The notes beneath the pieces were generated by a model. That model was given only the letters and a program-made list of their open reading frames with translations. It did no database searches and had not been told where the DNA came from. The position numbers and the translations under genes were made by a program. From the NCBI GenBank assembly GCA_900708905.1, contig CAADRB010000066.1, forward strand, positions 404,709-468,708: a stretch of DNA of 64,000 bases, given 5' to 3'. Shown here in pieces: positions 12,286-22,517 of the stretch (position 1 is its first letter; every line of letters starts with the position of its first letter). The stretch is from Hymenolepis diminuta (Eukaryota; Platyhelminthes; Cestoda; Cyclophyllidea; Hymenolepididae).

Positions 12286-15200
12286 CTACTATTAATTATT
12301 AGCTATTTATGGTTGCTGAAATTCGATGCAGTCAGATCTCGACGAATCACGGAAGAATTTATGCTTTTCTAAATATGCACTTAATTTAGATCCTAAAATT
12401 TAGACAATGAAATATAAGAACATAAAGCAATGAGGATTCCCTTAACATTTTTGAGATCATATAGGATTTTTCAAGGAAAATTTCATTTTTATCACTAAAA
12501 GGGTTTAGCTGCCTTCAAGTAATTTGCAAATGAAGCCAATCTTCTTAAAATGTTCCTATCGTTAATTAAAGATAGCTTTTTGGACAATTTACTATTCCTC
12601 TCATATAACTGGAGTCATACTTTTGTCTATTCTACTCCACATGATTTCAGCTTCCTGTTTTCAAGTTTGCTGAATTTTGTGTTCTTCTCTAATAAAATAC
12701 TCTATCGCCTTTTCCATCTTATAATTTCCGAATTTGTGCAGTTTGAGAACGCATTAACTGACTTAGTTTCCCACATCTTGCAACAGAATCTGATAAACTT
12801 CAGCCCAGCTTTGCTATGATTGTCTACCATTGCCTATTCTTTAATTACAAGTAAATATCCAAACACAAAGGAAGAAGATAAGATTTTTCTTTCAAATGTT
12901 GTCTGCTCCTTGCCAAACACCTGTTATTCATCAGTCTGAAGTTGTCTTAACCAAATCTTTGTGTGTGCAGAGTTAGAGGCATTCACTGTTAGAGGAAAAG
13001 ATTTCAATATGATTTAGACCAATTTCTCATCTTCCCATTTAAATGTCCTCTGATTTGGTTTCGCATTTGTAATTGTGTCGTAAAATTTCTTAAAGGGACC
13101 TTTCCGGCCACTACTTTAACTTCAAAGCAGTATAATGAACAGTCATTTTTCCATTATCATCCATTATAAGGTACGCAAATGCAAATAAACTTTGCCAAGT
13201 GACTGGCCTAAAGAACGTAACTAGAAGCTTTACTCAATAGTGCTTTAATTGATGGTCTCTTTGTGATAAACATATGGATTCCAAGTCAGATAGCAGGTAA
13301 TTTATGACAGTGGTATAAACAAGTTTAAACATCTTATAAGTAAAGCCAGTTAAAATGAAAGAATATTAAGACTATAAGATATATGAGAGACGCAAAAGAG
13401 GGTCTAAGAAACATTAACATTAGAGAGGCAAGTAGAAGCAACCCCAATGGCTACAGCTCATCGACTCAGCAAGGAATATGAAAATAAGTGTATCTCCTAA
13501 TCTAGCTGGTTAACAGTGCCACTAGTTGAATATGGCACCCACAGACGGTCTTAAAGTCTTGCAACGCAAACCACACTTATAGAAAGAAATAGATGAAACT
13601 ATGATATGATTGACATATTAGTGAAAAGAATGAAGAATGTTAAGAGGTCATACATTTGTCCATGAAAACAGGACAGCATAGTAGGTTAAAGAATTACCCC
13701 GGAATTTCCTAAGTTATATTTGTAAATATCAACTTAAATCGATTTTGTGGACATCATTTTTCCTTTTTCGTGTTTGCTTGAGCTGTTTTCTGTCACCACA
13801 CCTACATAATATTGATCAGAGATTTGAAATTGCCTCTTTTGCAATAACTCAGTTTTTACTGTGAAATTCAACGTGCGGCAATTAAAAAACTTTTCCTTCT
13901 CCCAGTTTTTCGTTTGCGAACCTTCCTCCCTATCTTGCTTTAACAAACTCAATTCTTAATCGTTTCTATTTAATAAATTCTGTATTACCTTCGATTCTCT
14001 ATTCCGAATCTCCGGGACTGTAGTTGTCAGCTCTTAGCTGTTAGTATAAGCTCCCACAGGGAAATATATTATCGAGCTGCTATTTCAGTTTTCTATTCAG
14101 TTGCAATTTTTCAGGGGATGCTCTTTTTGGTTTCCAGCTGTTCTTCAGGCTGTAAGTTCTAATTCCTAGCAATCTTCATTACAACAATAGAGTAGACAGT
14201 TGGAACCAACATATTAATTAATAAAATCTACTAGGGGAGAAGAGAAAAAATCAAATTGATGAATTTGTCCCTTGATGAGAGTTATCCTCTTACAAAACGA
14301 ATGGTCAACATGAATGCCTTTCCCAAAATCAGAGGGGAGTTGAATTAAATCAAGATGCAATGGCCGACGTTGAATGCGATGTCCACATTATAGATGAGAT
14401 TCTGCAGTGTCTTTTAACCATCCTTGTCATTTATGAGATTTAAACAACCAAATTTGAATGCTTAAAGCCCTTTTCTGATCATGGCGTCTGAGAAACGTCT
14501 GATAATGCAACAGCTTTCTTTTTGCAACAAAATTCACCTACAGCTGATGGGTTCTCGCTTCACTGTTTTCCTCCGAATTTCACTAAGATGAGGATTTATG
14601 GTATTAAAAAAGGGAATTAACGTCGTTGGTTGTACTGCCATGATGACCCATTAAAATCAAAGAATTCCTTGGTATTCTGATAGATTTGCCTTAGCTATGA
14701 CTTTGGGTAAGCTTTCTTTTTGACTATCTTTCCAATCTGATTACTCAATAATGCTTAGGGTAAGTTCTACACATGAGAAAAATAATATTCCTCACCAAAA
14801 AATTCTTCGAAGTAAGGTTCTTCATTTTTGACATTTTAATTCCCTTTTGCCACAGTGATTTATTAATATTAATGTTGTAAATGGCGCTCACAGTAAATCG
14901 ACCAATCAAATACAAAACATGGACCTTATTTGACATTCTGGTTTGGTTTTTCAATTACTTCGAGAGTCTGAGAGCCGATTAACGACCTGAAAAGACCTTT
15001 CATAGTAGTCCAAATGCTAAAAGTTCCTTGTTGAAGCTTGTCTACGGAATTTTGCTGAAGAGTCCGGCGAACTAGCTCTCCACAGGTTATTACGAGATTG
15101 CAATCCTGACGTCGGCCTTCTCGCATTATTAAGAAATGCTCTAAGTTGATTGTTATCAAACATCCTCTGTATTATGGTGGGAAAGTCTTACTAGAAGCTT

Positions 15201-15949
15201 GATTCTACGAGAATCCCGATAAGCCGTGTTTTTACCTTAACTGATAACTGTGTATATTTTAAAATACGTCGGAGCCTTACATGCTATTATTTTAGTCTAG
15301 TCCCAGGGGCTATCCCATCTGCGTTCATATACAATCTTAAATAAGTAAAGGAGTTTACTTCCTGAATCCTACTGTTTCTAACAGATTACCATTATATATA
15401 TATGTATCATACAGCATACATTTACACAACTTAATCGACAACCATTTACATATGATGCTTAGCCAGAAATTTCATGAGTTTATCTAACAACATTTTAGAA
15501 TACAGCAATTACTATTCATCATGCACAGGTCATCAGCCTACCCAGTAAGTCCAAGGGTCCAGATTTATTCCTACTCCGATTCTTTCAATTACGTGAAGGT
15601 AACTGAAATCATTTAGAGGTGAGGCCAATTAATGATAAAAAGAAGGAAATCGTAAAGATGTTAAGATTAAAGTTAAGTTGTCACCGAATCTTCCTCTATT
15701 TGATTTTTATATTCTGGCTGAATTATATTTACTTGATGGGTGGGTTAAGTCACCTGAATTACGGAACAATCTCTTGCCAACGAAATTCATTTCTAATTGA
15801 CCGGTTGTTTATTTATGATGGTCGATCTTACCAAATCAATTCATTTTTCTTTTAGTTATTGAAAAGCAGAATGATTTCCCATAATATTCAATATCTAACT
15901 GGATCTTAACTTCGAAGAACTTGGTGGAGTTAAGGTAACGACTAACGGT

Positions 15950-16430
15950 TTGCAGCTAACAAATAACGACAGCAATAATAGTCACTAATCCGTAGCTGAT
16001 TGATTAAGGGTTAACAACAATTGTGAAGCAGAACACCAAAAGTTGATTAGACCAAAAATGTACTCAAGGGAACCACAACGAGTATTGATTAAAGTAACAG
16101 AGAGAGGTAGAGAGGGGAGCATTCTGAGGAAGAGAGGAGATGAGCAGGAAGCGTAGGAGTCCGTAACTGACCCGCGTGCGTTGCTCTTGTGTGGAAAACA
16201 TGGATAGCTTTGCATGAGTCACTTGGGTAAGGCCGCGTGAGAGCATGAACGTGGATGTGTCTTTTTTGTGAAGCGAGGCTGCTATGGAAAGGGGGGAAAT
16301 CGATGGACGCGTTTAGGCATGGCAGATAGGGCTTATGCGTCGTAGGGACGTAAACGAGATCATTCCAACTTCGTGGGTGAAAAACCGAGGTATTGTCGTG
16401 GCGATTGCGAATAAAAGGTAATTCTGGAAA
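15950..16430 (+). repeat. GA-rich dispersed repeat, copy 1
   Basis: About 450 bp sharing ordered blocks with sequences at 17.79-18.07 kb and 51.29-51.67 kb. The blocks include ccgtagctg, gtgaagcagaaca, tagaccaaa-atgta, a GAGAGA tract, gaggaagcgta, gagtcactygggyaag, gacagatagggryttr and cttcgtgg-taaaaac. Strand is given relative to this copy. There is no coding capacity and the function is unknown; it is probably a non-autonomous transposon. Confidence 0.7.
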
Positions 16431-16747
16431 TCCATCGAGAGTTATCCTTCAAACAACATTAAAAAAGTAGTATTGTTAAATTAAATGTAACCTCACGTGC
16501 TTGCAGATTTTCAAGAAAACACTTTATGAGGTTGTCGAGGGATCGCCTGGATCAAAAAATTTCAAAGAACTTCTGATTACGATTGGTAAAAATTCATTAA
16601 TTAGTTAGGATTTGCCAATTGTTTTAAATCATGCCTACTTATACTCCTTTTCAGTAAGGTACTCAGAAAATACAGGGTGCGTAAGGCGTCTGAGTCACCT
16701 TACGCACTTTTAGAAAAACAGAAAATGAAACTGTTAGTACTTGATAC

Positions 16748-17710
16748 TTACAATTTCTCGTAACATATGAAATAAACATAATTTTGACCTAGGTTTAATT
16801 CTGTATATCCTCCTTCGGCTTCTATCACCCGCTCACTCTGAGTCTAAAGGCGACAAACCGCAAGCTTTCATCAGGTGGTCATTATTGATGTTCTCCACTG
16901 ATCGGGCTATTGCTTCCATCGAAGAGGAATGCTTATTAACTTCCTTTTCAACCGCGCCCATCCCACACGTAATAATCCAGAGGAATAAGGTCTGGCGGGT
17001 AGTTGGCAGATAACCATAAGTTAAGTGTGACATGATGATGAAAATTCTCGGCCATCCAATTCTGGCTTTGGAAGGTTTTATGACATGAAGCAGAATCTTG
17101 TTGGAAGACATAGGGGGGTCTTCCTCCATTGGCCACGCTGTCTCTCCGAAGTGACTTAACAACAGTCTCATCATAGACATCTACATCTACGCCTGTATTG
17201 ACTCTAATGTCCTGTGGAAAAACTTGAGGAGTTATGATGTCCCCCTCCCTCACTCCTAACGACGCTGAAAACCATCAGTGTTGGTGGAAACTTATTGAAC
17301 ATGCATAACAGGTGGAACTTTAGTGGAGTCCGCCTCCCACATAGCCAGCCACCTATCATTTCTTTGATTGACTTTTTCATCCACGTGGATGTTTTTTTGT
17401 CGGAGAAAGGCCAAGCAAATTCCCCTTCTTTTGGGTGCTGATATTTTTTTTAAGAGTCTCCTTGCACCCATAAAATGATTCTCTTGAGTTGTTTTTGTCC
17501 ACATAAACTGACGACCTCGCCTAAGAACGTTTGATTTATATCCGTCGAGATCTTGATGAACAAGATTCCTTACCTATTATTGCTTCTTCTTTAGACGTTT
17601 GACAATATGTCGAGCATTGACTTTCCACGAATTTTGCCCTTCATGCTCTGCCATGCCATGGCATGCACTCTTCTCACAAAATCAGATGTTCTGAGTGGGT
17701 GAGCGAGTGA
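16748..17710 (-). pseudogene. Mariner transposase, inactivated
   Basis: The reading, pieced from frames broken by frameshifts, follows the mariner transposase order. First is a HTH-region piece (RVHAMAWQSMKGKIRGKSM, near 17.6 kb). Next comes a segment with KNIHVDEKVNQRNDRW and VPPVMH, then GDIITPQVFPQDIRVN. The catalytic block VFQQDSASCHK is followed by a PPDLIPLDYYVW block, matching the mariner D..D34D spacing. The C-terminal end is VIEAEGGYTELNLGQN, with a stop at 16748-16750. Several frameshifts make it non-functional. The N-terminal part beyond about 17.7 kb is lost near the nested repeat. Confidence 0.88.
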
Positions 17711-17784
17711 GTCAGCAGAGGATTGACAGTGCCCCTTTCTCTTCCTTGTGGCGGCCAATCTGTAGCAGGTCGGGTGTGAATACC

Positions 17785-18075
17785 CTGAGTTCGCAGCTAG
17801 CAAATTACAACCAATCCGTAGCTGTTTAAGTAAGTGCTAACCACAGATTGTGAAGCAGAACATCAGGGTCGAGTAGACCAAAGATGTATTCGAGGAAACA
17901 GCAATGCGTAACAGCGAGAGAGAGCGAGGGAGAGAGAGAAAGAGAGAGCCGCGTGAGAGAGAGAGCAGCGCGCCGTGTCTCGTGCCAAAAAGTCAGCAGA
18001 GCAGGACGCGTAGTTATCCGCAGGACAAGTAGTAATCCGCAGGACGGATTGAACTAAGCTCACTAAGCGAAGTCC
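17785..18075 (+). repeat. GA-rich dispersed repeat, copy 2 (nested in mariner)
   Basis: Shares cgcagctarcaaa, aatccgtagctg, gtgaagcagaacatc, gtagaccaaagatgta, the GAGAGA tract and the gtaatccgcaggac-like block with copy 1 at 15.95-16.43 kb. It lies inside the mariner inverted repeats and accounts for most of the excess length of that element. Borders are approximate. Confidence 0.65.
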
Positions 18076-18959
18076 CTTTCGATCGATGAAGATAGTTTTT
18101 GCTGAGGAATAGGGATAATATAGAAATATATTCCGATGAGAAGGGTTCATCCTTCAAATCCATCTCCATTGCTTTCATTCAGCAGCTCCTTTCTAACTCT
18201 GCAAACGAAAGATTTTGCAACTTTCAGAAATTTCTAAATTACTGTTTTTCGCCTTCATTGACACTATTACAGTGTGTCTTCATTTCATTAATTGCAGTAG
18301 TATCTTCTGACATAAAAAATACATTAATTATTATCAGGTCAATTTAAATTACAAGAATATAAAAGTCCTCTGAAAACTTACGCACCCTGTACAATTAGGG
18401 TGTTTGCAGAATGGATCTATGGTACAATGGTTGAATGCTCACCTATGGAAAAGGACCTCATTAAGTTAATCCTTTGTAGATCATAAATAATCATTATGTT
18501 TTTTCTGTTTATAAAGATATTCTGTAACTGTTTTTAAATCAGTTCTAGTAATTATTTCGACGTCTTATTGATTTAAAGCAGTATTAAAAGTGTGGGAATC
18601 TAAGGTATCATTTGTAAATCAAAGGTCTTCTGCGCTCTGATCTTTGAACTTAGAAGTCACCAGCGCGTCAGAAGTAGACCCGCAACCTTGCTGAATCAAA
18701 GCTGAACACACATACGAACCTGTACGCAGAGTGAGGAAACGGAGCTATAAAAAGTCAGTAAGGCCACTGGTTTGGATCAGGCCAAATATTGAGTTTGGTG
18801 TGAAGTTCGGTGTCATGAGCTAAAAGACCGCTGCTATTCACCATTTGTACTTTCTGATTCTTGGTCCCTATATTTATCTTTCATATACCTTATAAACTTC
18901 AAGCCTTTCATTTTTACCTGCCCAATCTATATGGAGAGTCTTAAAGAACATGTGTTTAG

Positions 18960-19225
18960 ACCACGCCTCCCACAAGACCACTTGGCATTGACTCGAACTG
19001 CAAGACCGAGATTAAACAGAAACATAATTAGTCCAATTCTCATTATTAATTCAATACACCATTACAAATCGTTTTCATGTTATTACTTTTGAAGATCAAA
19101 ACAACATCAGACGGATAGCAATTCTCGTCCAGATTAACTTTTAAGCTTTCGAAAGCGACGACAGTATGCACATTGATAAGGGTGATAGTGACTTAGAGAT
19201 AAACTGCGGAGACTGCTTGTCTGAG
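18960..19225 (+). repeat. Dispersed repeat family R2, copy 1
   Basis: Shares ordered blocks with 35.44-35.78 kb and 48.88-49.25 kb: cattgactc-ract, a gattaaacagaa-like block, aatyctnattattaat, and the best-kept block around gcacattgataagggtgatagtgacttagag. No open frame is conserved across copies. Confidence 0.55.
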
Positions 19226-21240
19226 ACAAAAAACCACCTCTTCAACTTTGAACTTTAATTGTAGGGTTTCTATTTGTATTTAATTAAGATATTCCAAATC
19301 AAAGCTAGAAATGATAAGATAATGCAAATTTGATAAACATGAATGACTAGTATATTGGTTAATAGAGAATTTCGCTCTAGCGATGAGATTGAGGCTGGAA
19401 GGAAATGCTCGAAACATGCAGACCGGTAGCTGACGAAATTTTGTATTTCGACCGACGATGACAATGTTTTATGGGTTGTGAGCAAGGTCTCAAATAGGTG
19501 TCTCAGGTCAATCGCATCTTATTATTAACAATGTAAATTGTGCTAACTGGGTAAGACAAATACGATTAATTTACCGACTGAGAGATGTGAAAATTACTCA
19601 GGTTACTGAGTCTCAAAAGAGCATAAATTAAGTGGTCAGACCCTATGAGCCTGTATACCACTTTACACTCTCATTAACAACAACTAGTAAGGGCCTGTGG
19701 TTTATGTCTTCTAACATTAAGAATGAAAATCTACTTCAACATACATACGTTATTTTGGAAAATAAGTAAATTTTTAAAAATAACTAGCAAGTTTTGTTTC
19801 CTAGAATGAATTTCGCGATTATTTGCATTTTCTTCCCTGAACATCGATAGCTAAATGCTTCTGAATAGTGAATTACTTTGATGGTTTTCGAGATACGCAT
19901 AGTGTTTTATCATTACACACTGTTTTAAAAACGTTTGAAAATAATCCCGTTCCATTAATTTGTGCGAAAATCATTTGGCTTTCGAAATAATGGTCAAAGA
20001 TGAGAGAGGAAGGTAATTTGGGGAACTTCAGTTGCACTCTACCATTTCCTTCCTAGAGATTTTTGTGAACGTTAGAATTGCAGTATTGTTTGTTTTCAAG
20101 ATCAGAAATTGGTATTCATTTGCATCTCTGTAATCTTATTCATTTCAAGTCAGTCTGAATGCAGTAAACAGTGTACTCAAAAATTGACCAATTTAAAAAG
20201 ATAATCTATCTCTAACGTTTTAGTATAAGCTTTTGAGATAGTAGCAAAGTGATATGTTTTTAGCTTAGTATGGCAGATTATAACATGTTAAAATAAGCCA
20301 GTTTTCAATCAAGGGGATAAAAGGTAACCATGAAAACATCTCGTTGTAGATTAAATACATTTAAACGGCACTAATCCCAATAGAAAAGCAACTTTAGTAG
20401 CCTCTTGAAAGAAAATTTGTTTTGATATCACCTCTTAGAACTAATGGTCTTCCAAAGGCCAAGAGGATAGGAAAACTTTCCCTGAGTGGGAAGGCCAAGA
20501 GTTAAATACCACCATGTGAGTGTCGGACAATTAGGGAGCGAAGGAGAAGAAAAGGACGAAGAAGTAGGAGGAAATGGCCGGAAAAAGAAGGCGTCAGTAT
20601 TGAGTAAGGTACAAGTGAAATGAAGAACAATAAGACAGTTAACCGATTTTTCGTTCTTTATTCATTGATGAGCAACTGACAGTGCTGAGGTATGAGTCAG
20701 TAGGTGCTCAATATATGTAGAGACTAAATTGGTCTGTGTGGCAGCTTGCCAGCATCAACATCGACTGTTGCATCTCTCCTATTGAGAAACACAATTTATG
20801 CCATTCTTTGGTAAATCGAAATTAATCAGCAGGACTATCATTCACGGGATAGAATTTGACATATATCGAATCCTTGTACACTGACCGCATCGACTAGCAC
20901 ATTAAAGGCTATACCATCGGCGCATATATTAGTTTCAAGAAAAATTTATTAGGTAGGAGATTCATTAGTTATTGCCATGGAAAAAATAATAGTTATTATT
21001 AATTATTACTACATGTTTTCCTCCCGTTTTTTGATGGACTAAAATTTTTCCCTCATTTATTTACATAAAATGAATCTTGAACATTGATTGGTTGTGTTTG
21101 AATAACACTTTTATATAACACAACTGAGTTTGTTGTAATAACTCTATCTTTCTATCCTCTCGCAGTATTTTTGGAATATTACCTCGATTTACATTCGTTA
21201 TATAATAATTTACTTCGTCCTCTGCAATATAGCTATGGTC

Positions 21241-21561
21241 TGTTGGTGCCACATCGATCGAATAGATGGAATAAGTCAAGTCACCCATGTTGCCAGATCA
21301 GTTTGGAAGTGGCAGACAAGCCACCTCCCCTCCCCCCAATTTATTAATATGTAAATTAGGTTTATATACAGTACATTCCTTCGTTTAATGTCAGTCATGT
21401 CTCGTCGTCGATGTCTCGGAGTAATGATAGACATTCGTTTACGTATCTATGTTTAAATACAAAATCACACAGAGGGACCGTCTGTGGACACTGTAGTGGA
21501 GATCTTATCGCCAGTCAATCATTTCTAATTGCCAGGTTTTGATAGACATCTGGCTATAGCA
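21241..21561 (+). repeat. Solo-LTR-like element, copy 1
   Basis: A 321-bp unit begins TGTTGGTGCC and ends GGCTATAGCA. Its inverse copy at 58063-58369 is similar along the whole length, and similarity stops at both ends. Internal landmarks are ggaataagtcaagtcac, gttgccagatcagtt, a TATA-like tttatata, and tcgtcgtcgrtgtctcgg. TG..CA termini and a TATA box suggest an LTR. No internal retrotransposon genes or clear target duplication were seen. Confidence 0.55.
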
Positions 21562-22517
21562 TTTTCAAATAGTATAACCGAATAATAATTACCAAATGCA
21601 TCGATACTCATCTCTTATCGCGTTGTTATTTTAAAAGTCTGGTTTCAATACTTATGATCTTACGCTGACTGTAACCAAAGGAGTGAGATAGGACAGAAGT
21701 GTAGTTACATTAAGACATTGCTAATTTTTCAAAGGCCTTTCATGAGGCAACATACCTCTTCGTCTAACTCATCGCCTTTTCGGACTAACTCTTAATATGT
21801 CTGAAAAGGCATGCGTACCGATATTGGCAGAATTTTACCACCTTGAGCTATGTTTGTTGGCGTCCTCTCGCAGTATTATGCCATCATTTTTTTCCGAATT
21901 TGATTTATCGAGATTTTGCATATCTAAGAGAGGTCATGTAGGTTTTCAAATTCTTTCTTAGATTATGTCCCAGAAACCCCTTTCTGTTTGTGATTTGTTA
22001 TATCTTTCGCTGAAATGATGTCTTATAGTACAGCCTCTTTAAAATCTAATCAATTACTCTTAAAACCCTTAAATTCAAATTAAACAGCACTGGAACTTAA
22101 CCATTCCAGGTTAATCCCATAGACATCCCACTCAGCGGTAGAACTGCTGCAGTATACCTGAAAACGTTGCATAATCTATCTGGTTGAGATAGTTTTACTC
22201 CACTGTGCTGTTTAATAACCATATTATCAAATGGGAAAATTAACTAAACTGCAGCGTTCAGATCACAAAGTTCGGAAATTGAAAGCATTCATGTAATTAT
22301 TTAACAGATAAGAATATTTAGATAAAGTTTGTGTGCTTAACGACAGTAATATAAGGTCGTGACATTTACGATATGAACCATTATATAAAATTCCCAAACC
22401 TATCAGGTGAGATATTGATGCTGTTTCCTGAAATATCTTTTTTGTTTAAATTAATAAAAAATATTCAACTGCAATGAATTATAAAAGCAACCAGTGTGAA
22501 TTCCGTCAATTAGGTTC

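Larger units (their letters stand above)
6244..16506. other. Intergenic stretch with isolated exon-like fragments
   Basis: About 10 kb with no gene I can assemble. It holds a decayed mariner fragment (8560-8830), the start of a GA-rich repeat (15950 onward) and several isolated stretches with coding-like translation and splice-like borders, listed separately. Apart from those I see only AT-rich sequence without recognisable protein similarity. Confidence 0.5.
16673..18389 (-). mobile_element. Mariner-family DNA transposon with nested repeat
   Basis: The element starts CAGGGTGCGTAAG at 16673 and ends with the inverse, CTTACGCACCCTG, at 18389, giving 13-bp perfect terminal inverted repeats flanked by a TA duplication (16671-16672 and 18390-18391). 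It is 1717 bp, longer than the usual 1.3 kb, because a GA-rich repeat sits inside its right half. It carries a decayed transposase on the minus strand. The left end has an extra palindrome (16677-16686 with 16698-16707) formed by a second inverted copy of the terminal sequence. Confidence 0.93.
16507..18486 (+). pseudogene. Annexin relic split by a mariner element
   Basis: Two exons homologous to the fourth-repeat exons of the neighbouring annexins remain. The first (16507-16585) reads IFKKTLYEVVEGSPG...LLITI; it is one codon longer than the 76-nt exon of its paralogues. The second starts at 16655 after ttttcag and is interrupted after codon GAA-AAT-A at 16672 by the mariner; it resumes at 18392 in exactly the same frame (VFAEWIYGTMVE...DLIKLILCRS). 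The 3' splice donor of the paralogues is gone and a TAA follows directly (18484-18486). The calcium loop is destroyed (MGT replaced by CSP). I found none of the other annexin exons, so this is a dead fragment. Confidence 0.85.
18487..22517. other. Intergenic stretch between annexin relic and next annexin
   Basis: No gene seen. Contains one copy of dispersed family R2 (about 18.96-19.23 kb) and a solo-LTR-like element (21241-21561). No remaining annexin exons were found downstream of the relic. Confidence 0.5.

Noticed and set aside
12735..12819. Terminal-exon-like FENALTDLVSHILQQNL after an acceptor-like tgtgcag
   Set aside because: The opposite strand is also partly open and no upstream exon fits; too short to support.
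13734..13952. 72-residue minus-strand frame rich in charged residues
   Set aside because: No convincing acceptor or donor and no recognisable similarity.
14926..15159. 77-residue minus-strand frame (MREGRRQDCNLVITCGEL...)
   Set aside because: A second minus-strand frame over the same bases is equally plausible, no splice sites are clear and no family is recognised.
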